Shown here: in pieces, positions 1 to 7,055 of the stretch
How the letters are laid out: each line of letters starts with the position of its first letter
Numbering within the stretch: position 1 is the stretch's first letter
NCBI GenBank assembly: GCA_031282925.1
Contig: JAITCT010000101.1
Span: 1 to 9,261 of the forward strand
Direction of reading: 5' to 3'
DNA length: 9,261 nucleotides
Source: Dysgonamonadaceae bacterium
GTDB taxonomy: Bacteria; Bacteroidota; Bacteroidia; Bacteroidales; Azobacteroidaceae
Notes under the pieces: generated by a model
Seen by the model: only the letters and a program-made list of their open reading frames with translations
The model's database searches: none
Told to the model about the DNA's origin: nothing
Position numbers and translations under genes: made by a program

Positions 1-723
1 CCGGTTGAAGACGAAGCAAATGCTTTAATGGCCGATTATGCCGGTCTTTCGGCTGCTCAAAAGAACGACGAAACGTATACGCGACCTCTTAACAGCCGTT
101 ATTCGGCCATACAACTGAAAAAGAAAGCGATTTTAAGCGCTTTTGTATCCGGACATCCCAATTCTTTGGTAAGTTTACTCATTTTGAGTGAGGACCATTT
201 TGACTTAAAGGAAACCGTTGCTTTATATGACGCCCTTTCGCAACAGATAAAAAACACGCCTCAGGGACAAACTGTAGGAATGAAAATCCGGTTGCTGCTG
301 AAAACTGCTGTCGGTTCAGAAGCTCCCGATTTTACGCAAAATAATATTGCCGGAGAGCCTGTCAAACTTTCCGATTTCAAAGGGAAATACGTTTTGGTTG
401 ATTTCTGGGCGTCGTGGTGCGGCCCCTGCCGGCAGGAAAATCCCAATGTTGTAAAGGCTTACAATGCTTTCAAAGATAAAAACTTCACTATCCTGGGCGT
501 TTCGCTGGACGAGAACAAATCTGCCTGGCAGGACGCCATCCGAAAAGACGGGTTAACATGGACGCATGTTTCCGACCTGAAAGGCTGGCGGAATGCCGTT
601 GCCGCACTCTTCGGCGTAGAAAGGATTCCGCAGAATTTCCTGATAAACCCCGACGGCGTTATTATCGCAAAAAATTTGCGCGGTCAGGCGCTTCGACAAA
701 CGCTGTCGGAGATAATTAAATAA
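1..723 (+). CDS. TlpA-like thiol-disulfide oxidoreductase, 5' end outside window
   Basis: The frame is open from the first base, so the gene starts before the window; 240 codons are visible. The ATG at 28 is just an internal methionine. The first ~95 visible residues are a mostly helical region typical of the long N-terminal part of Bacteroidota TlpA proteins. A thioredoxin fold follows, from about residue 100 (GSEAPDFTQ) to the end. It has the WASWCGPC active site (C140 and C143 in visible numbering, bases 418-429) and the cis-proline in RIPQNFLI (P210). The W-C-G-P-C form is that of a classical redox-active TlpA/ResA domain. The expected role is disulfide reduction or exchange in the periplasm, with the signal peptide in the missing part; the substrate is unknown. 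The next gene starts 14 bases downstream and is also thioredoxin-like, which suggests an operon. The fold is very secure, the specific role is not. Confidence 0.93.
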   Translation, partial: PVEDEANALMADYAGLSAAQKNDETYTRPLNSRYSAIQLKKKAILSAFVSGHPNSLVSLLILSEDHFDLKETVALYDALSQQIKNTPQGQTVGMKIRLLLKTAVGSEAPDFTQNNIAGEPVKLSDFKGKYVLVDFWASWCGPCRQENPNVVKAYNAFKDKNFTILGVSLDENKSAWQDAIRKDGLTWTHVSDLKGWRNAVAALFGVERIPQNFLINPDGVIIAKNLRGQALRQTLSEIIK

Positions 724-730
724 CCGGTTA
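721..730. repeat. 10-base perfect palindrome at the stop codon
   Basis: TAACCGGTTA is a perfect palindrome that begins with the TAA stop of the first thioredoxin gene and fills most of the 14-base gap before the next one. It has no loop and no T-run, so it is not an intrinsic terminator. It may be chance. Confidence 0.35.
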
Positions 731-737
731 TATAAAA

Positions 738-2039
738 ATGAAATCATCCGTTAAAGCCGTTTCGACAGTTGTTGTCTGTTGCATATACGGCGCAATATCC
801 GCACAGAATATTAACATTCATTTCCCCTGTTTTGCCGGAAAAGAATATGTGTATCTTCTTAACCGCGGTCTGATAAAAGACACGGTGCAAACCGGAACAA
901 CAGACGCCGGCGGCCGGGCAACGCTCTTGATTCCCGAAAACCTCAAAGGTTATGCAGGCTGCGGAAGCTGGTCGGTAATCGGCAGCGGAAGCACTAATTT
1001 TATCGTTAATAATGAGGATTTTTCCGTTACTTGTGAAGACTCCGTTCCCGACCAAACAAATGTTGTCTATACAGGCAGCAGGGAAAACGCCCTCCTGAAC
1101 CGCTACGAGAGAGAATTAGCGCCTTTACTTCAAAGGATAGACTTGATTCATAAAGCCCACGCCGCACAGAACAAAGCTGCACTGCCGCTTTCGTTCTTTC
1201 AGGAAATGATGTCCTTACAAAGGGAATATACGGTATTCCGGGAAAAACTGGCCGGCGACAGTTCTTATGCGGCCTTTTTCATACAAACCCGGAATTACAT
1301 GCGGGGATTGGGTTCCCGGATTTATAATCCAACCGAACAAAAAGAATTTCGGAATGATTTTATCCGGCATATTATAGATGAAATTGACATTACACGTTTA
1401 TTCTACAGCGGAATCTGGATGTCCGTTATGTCTTTTACTTTCGATGCTTTTGAAAATAAAACGGCCTGGGGGGAAGCGATGATAAAAATGCTTAAACGCA
1501 CGGAAAAACAGGCGGTTTTTGAAGGATTTGCAAGGGATATGATCATGGCCTGCGAACAATACGGATGGGATAACGCCGAGCAGATGATTGTCAATTACCT
1601 GGAAACCTCAAACAGGCTTCCCGCCGACCCCGTCGGTTTAGTGAGAAGGGCTATTGCGCAAAGCAAAGTCAAAATCGGGGGCAAAGCGCCCCTGCTCAAT
1701 GGAGAGGCATTGACAAATGCGCTGCTTATCTTTTATGAATCGGGTTGTGAACATTGCAAAACCCAGTTGGACAAAATTGCCGGACATTATCCCGAATTGG
1801 CAGATAAAGGAATCCGCGTGATTTCTATTTCGACCGACGAAAGCAAAGAAGTGTACGAATATCATTCCAAAAATTACCCGTGGCCTGACAAATTGTGTGA
1901 TTTCAAAGGCTTTGACGGCGCTAACTTAAAAAATTACGGCGTTGTCGGAACGCCATCCATCTATTTGATAGATAAAAACGGGATTATTCTTGACCGCCGG
2001 CCCCGGATAGAGGATATCAAAGAACTGAATATCCGGTGA
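738..2039 (+). CDS. Exported thioredoxin-fold protein with CEHC active site
   Basis: This 433-residue protein starts with a Sec-type signal peptide: basic start, hydrophobic stretch V11-I16, probable cleavage near A22-Q23. Residues ~23-110 look beta-rich and resemble the DUF4369-type domain often found ahead of TlpA domains in Bacteroidota. Residues ~115-310 are mainly helical. The C-terminal ~120 residues form a thioredoxin/AhpC-TSA-like fold with GCEHCKTQ (C337 and C340, bases 1746-1757) and the cis-proline in GTPSIYLID (P406). CEHC instead of CGPC, and no Trp before the first Cys, suggest a different redox potential or partner from its neighbour. The start follows the previous stop by 14 bases, so the two are probably co-transcribed and may act as a pair on envelope thiols. 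The domain call is secure; substrate and direction of electron flow are not visible. Confidence 0.88.
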   Translation: MKSSVKAVSTVVVCCIYGAISAQNINIHFPCFAGKEYVYLLNRGLIKDTVQTGTTDAGGRATLLIPENLKGYAGCGSWSVIGSGSTNFIVNNEDFSVTCEDSVPDQTNVVYTGSRENALLNRYERELAPLLQRIDLIHKAHAAQNKAALPLSFFQEMMSLQREYTVFREKLAGDSSYAAFFIQTRNYMRGLGSRIYNPTEQKEFRNDFIRHIIDEIDITRLFYSGIWMSVMSFTFDAFENKTAWGEAMIKMLKRTEKQAVFEGFARDMIMACEQYGWDNAEQMIVNYLETSNRLPADPVGLVRRAIAQSKVKIGGKAPLLNGEALTNALLIFYESGCEHCKTQLDKIAGHYPELADKGIRVISISTDESKEVYEYHSKNYPWPDKLCDFKGFDGANLKNYGVVGTPSIYLIDKNGIILDRRPRIEDIKELNIR

Positions 2040-2050
2040 AAATATATATC

Positions 2051-2118
2051 AGTTACAAGTTACGAGTTACAATAACCGTTTCTCGTAACTCTTAACTCGT
2101 AACTCGTAACTTGTAACT
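2051..2118. repeat. Convergent array of 7-base units forming a hairpin
   Basis: The left arm (2051-2071) is three tandem units of AGTTACR. The right arm (2084-2118) is five tandem units in the opposite orientation, mostly YGTAACT with one CTTAACT. The 21-base left arm pairs with 2098-2118 at 20 of 21 positions, leaving a 26-base loop that holds two further units. The array fills most of the 89-base gap and ends 10 bases before the mannosidase ATG. There is no T-run after it, so it is not a standard intrinsic terminator. In the mRNA it could fold just ahead of the start codon, but any effect on expression is inference. Confidence 0.85.
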
Positions 2119-2128
2119 CAAATTCGCC

Positions 2129-4381
2129 ATGAAACTAAATCAAACAGTCAGTATGCTGCTTCTCTGCGCCTGCACAACAGCACAAACCGGAGCGCAATCT
2201 CCCCTTGATTACGTCAGTACCTTAGTCGGCACGCAATCGAAATACTCGTTATCAACAGGCAACACATACCCTGCAATCGCATTGCCCTGGGGTATGAATT
2301 TCTGGACGCCCCAAACCGGAAAAACAGGCGACGGATGGGCTTATACCTACGACGCCGACAAAATCCGCGGCTTCAAGCAAACCCACCAGCCCAGCCCCTG
2401 GATTAACGACTACGGCCAGTTCGCCATCATGCCCATCACCGGTAAACCCGTTTTCGATGAAGACGAACGCGCATCCTGGTTTTCACACAAAACGGAAATC
2501 GCCAAACCGCATTATTACCGTGTTTACCTCGCTGACCACGACGTACTCACGGAAATTACGCCCACCGAACGCGCGGCAATCTTCCGTTTCACTTTCCCCG
2601 AAAGCGAACATTCATATATAGTGATAGACCCCTGCGATGGAGATTCGTATGTGAAAATCATCCCCGGAGAAAACAAAGTCATCGGTTACTCAACGAAAAA
2701 CAGCGGGGGCGTTCCCGGCAATTTCAAAAACTACTTCGTCATCACATTCGATAAAAAGTTTACCAGGGCTGCGCACGGCATTATCGGATTCCCAACCCGC
2801 AAAGGCGAAACCGTACACGCCCGCGTAGCCTCCTCCTTCATCAGCTACGAACAGGCCGAACTCAACCTGAAAGAACTTGGAAACAACGATTTTGAAACCA
2901 TTAAGAAAAACGGCGAAAACCGTTGGAACGAAATACTCGGCAGGGTAGAAATCGAAAGCAACGACATTGACAAACTGCGCACCTTCTATTCCTGCCTCTA
3001 CCGCTCGGTCCTTTTCCCGCGCAGTTTCTTTGAATACGACAAAAACGGCGCCGCAGTGCATTACAGCCCTTACAACGGACAAATCCTGCCCGGCTACCTC
3101 TTTACCGACACCGGGTTTTGGGATACTTTCCGCTGCCTTTTCCCCCTGCTGAACCTCCTCTATCCCGAAATAAACCTGAAAATACAGGAAGGCCTAATCA
3201 ATACCTGGCGGGAAAGCGGATTCTTCCCCGAATGGGCAAGCCCCGGACACCGCCCCTGCATGGTAGGGAACAATTCGGCGTCCGTCCTTGCCGACGCTTT
3301 CCTGCAAGGAATCAAAGTTGAAGACGCCGGCGCTTTGTGGGAAGGAATCGTGAAAACGGCCAACAGCGTTCATCCGGATATTTCCTCTACCGGACGGCTG
3401 GGCTACGAATACTACAACCGGCTGGGCTATGTCCCTTGCGATGTGAACATCAGGGAAAGCGCCGCACGCACACTGGAATATGCCTACGACGACTGGTGTA
3501 TTTACCGGCTCGGGCAGGCGCTCGGCAAACCGGAAAGCGAAATCAGCGTTTACGCCGGAAGAAGCCAAAACTACCGCAAACTGTTCAACCCCCGCTACAA
3601 CCTGATGTGCGGCAAAAAAGAAAACGGAGAATTCAGCGAGCCGTTCAGCCCCTTCAAATGGGGAGGCGATTTCACCGAAGGAAATGCCCTGCATTATACC
3701 TGGTCGGTATTTCACGACCCCCAGGGATTAATCGACCTGATGGGAGGCGCGGAAACATTCAACCGGATGCTGGACACGGTATTCGCCCTGCCGCCCATCT
3801 TCGATGAAAGCTACTACCGCGGCGTCATCCACGAAATCCGCGAAATGCAAATCATGAACATGGGAAACTATGCGCACGGTAACCAGCCGATACAGCACAT
3901 GATTTACCTCTACAACTATTCCGGCCAACCCTGGAAAGCGCAATACCACCTTCGCAACGTAATGGAAAAACTCTACACCCCCGCACCCGACGGCTATTGC
4001 GGAGACGAAGACAACGGACAAACTTCGGCATGGTATGTATTTTCGGCGCTCGGATTTTATCCCGTCTGCCCCGGCAGCGGGCAATACGTACTCGGCTCGC
4101 CCCTCTTCCCGAAAGCAAGCCTCCATTTGCCGGACGGAAAAACCATCGAAATCCGGTCCGGCAACAACAGCCCCGGAAACGTGTATGTAAAAACCCTGAA
4201 ACTGAACGGCAAAAATTACACGCGCAACTACCTGGAAACGGAAACGCTGAAACGCGGCGCAAAACTGCTTTTCGAAATGGACGGCAAGCCCAATACGCAA
4301 CGCGGAACAACGCCCGCCGATCGCCCCTATTCTTTCTCTAATGCTCCGACCTCCGCGCTTCCGCCTTCCGGGCAATATTGA
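2129..4381 (+). CDS. GH92 family exo-alpha-mannosidase, probably alpha-1,2 type
   Basis: This 750-residue protein has the usual GH92 length. After an N-terminal signal, residues ~25-280 form the beta-sandwich domain (GNTYPAIALPWGM, RGFKQTHQPSPW) and ~290-735 the (alpha/alpha)6 catalytic domain. GH92 enzymes are Ca2+-dependent inverting mannosidases. The general acid is probably E517 (TEGNALHYTW) and the base residues D626 and D628 (GDEDNGQTSAW). The 109 and 111 residue spacings equal those I recall for E533, D642 and D644 of Bt3990. H568-E569 (IHEIREM) fall where Bt3990 has H584-E585, and W91 probably matches its W88; these are the recalled alpha-1,2 determinants. Export is by signal peptidase I near A22, or as a lipoprotein at C15 (LCAC, a poor lipobox). 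Codons are strongly C-ending, unlike the flanking genes. No SusC/SusD genes are adjacent. The last 14 codons overlap the ftsZ 3' end in antisense. Confidence 0.95.
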   Translation: MKLNQTVSMLLLCACTTAQTGAQSPLDYVSTLVGTQSKYSLSTGNTYPAIALPWGMNFWTPQTGKTGDGWAYTYDADKIRGFKQTHQPSPWINDYGQFAIMPITGKPVFDEDERASWFSHKTEIAKPHYYRVYLADHDVLTEITPTERAAIFRFTFPESEHSYIVIDPCDGDSYVKIIPGENKVIGYSTKNSGGVPGNFKNYFVITFDKKFTRAAHGIIGFPTRKGETVHARVASSFISYEQAELNLKELGNNDFETIKKNGENRWNEILGRVEIESNDIDKLRTFYSCLYRSVLFPRSFFEYDKNGAAVHYSPYNGQILPGYLFTDTGFWDTFRCLFPLLNLLYPEINLKIQEGLINTWRESGFFPEWASPGHRPCMVGNNSASVLADAFLQGIKVEDAGALWEGIVKTANSVHPDISSTGRLGYEYYNRLGYVPCDVNIRESAARTLEYAYDDWCIYRLGQALGKPESEISVYAGRSQNYRKLFNPRYNLMCGKKENGEFSEPFSPFKWGGDFTEGNALHYTWSVFHDPQGLIDLMGGAETFNRMLDTVFALPPIFDESYYRGVIHEIREMQIMNMGNYAHGNQPIQHMIYLYNYSGQPWKAQYHLRNVMEKLYTPAPDGYCGDEDNGQTSAWYVFSALGFYPVCPGSGQYVLGSPLFPKASLHLPDGKTIEIRSGNNSPGNVYVKTLKLNGKNYTRNYLETETLKRGAKLLFEMDGKPNTQRGTTPADRPYSFSNAPTSALPPSGQY

Positions 4382-5636
4382 GCATCAGTTGCGGATTGCG
4401 GTTATAAGCGGGATAAGCAATCAGCGCATCAATAATTTCGTTATCATCCATGTTGTTCGGATTGAAAATAAACGGTTTGGGACGGTTTGTTTTAATCCTG
4501 TCTATTGAAACGTCTTCCCCGTAATATTTTTTCAACAGATAGTGTATCCATTTTTCTTCCGCTTCGGTATGCTGCAGTTCTTCTTCCGCTTTCCGGATGA
4601 TTTCGGCGTTATTGAGCGCCTTTTTCCCGCCGTTTTCAATTTCAGGCGCAGTAATAACGTCTTCAATGCCGAACCCGGTTGCCAGGATTGTTATTTTGAT
4701 ACCGTCTTCCAATTCCGGATCGGAAGCCGTTCCCCAGATTACTTCTATATCCGAGCCGAATTTCCCCATGAAATCGTGGACTTCGCTCATTTCTTCCATC
4801 ATCAGGGGCTGGACGGGTCCGAACGTAATGTTCAGCAATATTTTCTTGGCTTTGAAAACATCATTATTATTCAACAGCGGGGAATGCAGGGCGTTGTTGA
4901 TAGCCATAGAAACGCGGTTCTCGCCCTTGCCCAATCCGTTGCTCATGATAGCAACGCCGCCGTCTCGGAGAATCGTATTAACGTCGGCAAAGTCCAAATT
5001 GATGTAACCGGCTACGGTGATGATTTCCGAAATACTCTTCGCTGCGACTGTCAGCGTATCGTCGGCTTTTTTGAAAGCGTTCGGGATGTCGAGGTCGAAG
5101 TAAACGTCGCGCAGGCGTTCGTTGTTAATTACCAGCAAAGCGTCCACGTTTTCTCTGATTTCCTCAACGCCTTTCAAGGCTTGTATGATTTTTTTCACAC
5201 CTTCAAAGAGGAACGGTATCGTAACAATTCCTACCGTCAAGATGTTCATTTTCTTGGCAACGCCCGCTACAATGGGCGCCGCTCCCGTGCCGGTTCCGCC
5301 GCCCATGCCGGCCGTAACAAACACCATCTTGGTACCGTCGCTCAGTAATTGCTCCAAATCGGCAATACTTTCTTCGGCCGCTTTCCGTCCCATTTCGGGT
5401 TTTCCGCCGGCGCCCAGACCTTCGGTTGTCTGTTTGCCTAACTGCATTTTGACAGGTACTTCGCTTCTCAGCAAAGCCTGATTGTCGGTATTGCACAACA
5501 CAAATGACACGTCGCGGATGCCGCCTTCGCGGTACATGTGGGTAACGGCGTTTCCGCCGCCGCCGCCAACGCCCAATACTTTAATGATGGACGGTATTTC
5601 TTTTGGAAAACCAAATTGCAGGAGTTCTTCTTCCAT
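4338..5636 (-). CDS. ftsZ: Cell division protein FtsZ
   Basis: FtsZ is the tubulin-like GTPase that polymerises into the division ring at mid-cell. The 432-residue protein shows the nucleotide loop GVGGGGGN (residues 22-29), CNTDNQAL (48-55), the tubulin signature GGGTGTG (112-118) and the T7 loop NLDFADVNTIL with D215 and D218 matching the catalytic pair D209/D212 of E. coli. A charged, partly helical linker follows, then PAYNR (409-413), which resembles the conserved C-terminal peptide that binds FtsA, and a further 19 residues rich in Arg. I chose the start at 5636 (MEEELLQFGF) because it begins right before the conserved fold and has an A-rich leader. The frame stays open 38 codons further to 5750, but that part only translates the repeat array. 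It is the last gene of the cluster and overlaps the convergent mannosidase gene by 44 bases. Stop is TAG. Confidence 0.97.
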   Translation of the reverse strand: MEEELLQFGFPKEIPSIIKVLGVGGGGGNAVTHMYREGGIRDVSFVLCNTDNQALLRSEVPVKMQLGKQTTEGLGAGGKPEMGRKAAEESIADLEQLLSDGTKMVFVTAGMGGGTGTGAAPIVAGVAKKMNILTVGIVTIPFLFEGVKKIIQALKGVEEIRENVDALLVINNERLRDVYFDLDIPNAFKKADDTLTVAAKSISEIITVAGYINLDFADVNTILRDGGVAIMSNGLGKGENRVSMAINNALHSPLLNNNDVFKAKKILLNITFGPVQPLMMEEMSEVHDFMGKFGSDIEVIWGTASDPELEDGIKITILATGFGIEDVITAPEIENGGKKALNNAEIIRKAEEELQHTEAEEKWIHYLLKKYYGEDVSIDRIKTNRPKPFIFNPNNMDDNEIIDALIAYPAYNRNPQLMLNIARKAEARRSEH

Positions 5637-5650
5637 GATTATTTTTCTTT

Positions 5651-5745
5651 TAGTTGACAAGTAAACGAGTAAACAAGTTGACAAGTAAATGCGTACATGT
5701 GCAGAGCTTTCCCGTTTACTTGTCAACTCGTCAACTCGTTTACTC
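5651..5745. repeat. Convergent array of 8-base units between ftsA and ftsZ
   Basis: On the + strand the left part (5651-5691) is tandem 8-base units such as ACAAGTAA, ACGAGTAA and ACAAGTTG. The right part (5713-5745) is the same kind of unit in reverse orientation. Bases 5659-5691 and 5713-5745 are 33-base arms; 29 positions match and three of the other four can form G-T pairs. The spacer is 21 bases (5692-5712). The structure covers the ftsA stop codon and ends 15 bases before the ftsZ start. On the transcribed strand it is followed by an A-rich, not T-rich, stretch, so it is not a typical terminator. It may set RNA stability or the FtsA:FtsZ ratio, which is inference. Confidence 0.87.
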
Positions 5746-7044
5746 ATCATTATTATCTATTTCAAACAAATCAGTCATCAGACGCTCCGTGTTTGTCTTT
5801 AGACGATCGAAAATGTTTTTCTTTTTCGACGGTTTGGACGGAGCCGGCGGCTGCGGTGGCGCTTGAGGTTCTGGAACTTCCTGAGTCTGGACGGCTTTTT
5901 TCCCCGGTACATCTATACATTCACCTTCCGCCATCGCCAACAAACCGATCACCGTAGCATCTTCGGCCGGTTTATTTGTCCCGTTGCTAGCCGCAGGGTA
6001 TGCAAACCGGATATTTTTATCTGTTTTATTCCTGAAAGATTCTTCCAGGCGACGGAGCATTGCGCCTCCGCCGGTAATGATTATGCCGGAAGCCAGGAAA
6101 TCCGCATAGCCAGACTCGTTGATTTGATGAATAACGTTTGCCAAAATTTCGTCCATTCTTGCTTCGACAATGGTATTTAAATTCCGGACTTCAATTTCGC
6201 GTTCCGTATTCAATCCTTTATCAATGGTTATTTTACTCTCGTCGTCCCAATCAAGGACAGCGCTGCCGTGGTTCTTTTTCAGGCTTTCGGCTTCTTCTTC
6301 CGAAACGTTCAGGCAGCGAATATCTTTCGTAATGGTTAACCCGCCCAAAGGGATTGTAACTAAATATCTCAGCTTGCCGTCTTTAAAAATGGCAACACAG
6401 GTAATTCCGGCGCCAAATTCAACCAGAACGCAACCCAGTTCTTTCTCTTTTTTGTCCAGTACGGCCGCCGCCGTAGCCAAAGGCGCAACGATATAACCTG
6501 CTATTTTTATCTTTTCGGGAATCGCTTTTCTTATTAATGTTTTCAAATTGGGATTGCTTACGACAATCAACCGGTAACGGGCTTCGATGGAAGAAGCGGT
6601 AGTCCCTCTCGGACTGTCGATGAGTTGCCCGTCTACATAGTATTCGGCGGGAAGGATTTCCAGCACTTCATATAATTCGGGCTTGTATTGCTTTATTTCA
6701 TCTTCAATTTCATTCAATAACCGTTGTTCGATCATTTCGGTTTCGACTTGCTTTCTGATGCTGTACTGTTCTATATGCAAAGATTGCCCTCCGATACTGA
6801 CATATACTTTTTCGATTGGAGCATTTAGTTTAGGCATGGCGTAATCATCATTCAACCGGCTAAGCAGGCCGGCCGCTTTCTCGGCGGCAGCGTCCACATT
6901 ATAGATGCAGCCTCTTCGGATACAGTTTTCCGAATCCACTTTCTCGGTGCGTAAAATAGATATTTTCCCTCCTGCCCCTTTCTTGGCAATCATGGCTGTC
7001 ATTTTTGAAGTGCCGGGGTCAATTGCAACAATGTACTGTTCCAT
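5740..7044 (-). CDS. ftsA: Cell division protein FtsA
   Basis: FtsA is the actin-like ATPase that anchors FtsZ filaments to the inner face of the membrane and recruits the later divisome. The 434-residue protein has the phosphate-1 motif DPGTSKM (residues 9-15), SIGGQSLHI and SPRGTTASSIEARY in the FtsA-specific 1C region, phosphate-2-like EFGAGIT, and the adenosine motif TGGGAML (324-330). The C-terminus has a proline-rich linker (about 391-405) and a basic amphipathic helix (407-430, KKKNIFDRLK onward) that is the expected membrane-targeting sequence. The start at 7044 (MEQYIVAIDPGTSK) puts the actin fold at its usual place. An upstream ATG at 7116 would add 24 residues that only read the ftsQ 3' end in another frame. 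It lies 11 bases after ftsQ. Pro follows the Asp in the first motif and Glu replaces the usual Asp in the second; I have not judged how common these are in the phylum. Confidence 0.96.
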   Translation of the reverse strand: MEQYIVAIDPGTSKMTAMIAKKGAGGKISILRTEKVDSENCIRRGCIYNVDAAAEKAAGLLSRLNDDYAMPKLNAPIEKVYVSIGGQSLHIEQYSIRKQVETEMIEQRLLNEIEDEIKQYKPELYEVLEILPAEYYVDGQLIDSPRGTTASSIEARYRLIVVSNPNLKTLIRKAIPEKIKIAGYIVAPLATAAAVLDKKEKELGCVLVEFGAGITCVAIFKDGKLRYLVTIPLGGLTITKDIRCLNVSEEEAESLKKNHGSAVLDWDDESKITIDKGLNTEREIEVRNLNTIVEARMDEILANVIHQINESGYADFLASGIIITGGGAMLRRLEESFRNKTDKNIRFAYPAASNGTNKPAEDATVIGLLAMAEGECIDVPGKKAVQTQEVPEPQAPPQPPAPSKPSKKKNIFDRLKTNTERLMTDLFEIDNNDE

Positions 7045-7055
7045 ATATTTATATA

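Noticed and set aside
2040..2128. Intrinsic terminator after the second thioredoxin gene.
   Set aside because: The hairpin is strong but no T-run follows it, and its regular unit structure fits a repeat array better.
3878..3901. GNQP in the mannosidase where many GH92 proteins have GNEP, considered as loss of a catalytic acid.
   Set aside because: By spacing to D626/D628, the general acid is E517 in TEGNALHYTW, which is intact. The Gln at 586 is probably a subgroup feature.
2690..4375. Several long open frames on the - strand and in other + frames across the mannosidase gene.
   Set aside because: They follow from the strong C-ending codon bias of the GH92 gene, which removes stops in other frames; none resembles a known protein.
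4542..5496. Long open frames opposite ftsZ (up to 268 codons).
   Set aside because: They are shadows of a well-conserved FtsZ coding sequence and show no protein family features.
5637..5750. A longer ftsZ starting at 5750, adding 38 residues.
   Set aside because: The added residues are only the translation of the 8-base repeat array and have no relation to FtsZ; the conserved protein begins right after the ATG at 5636.
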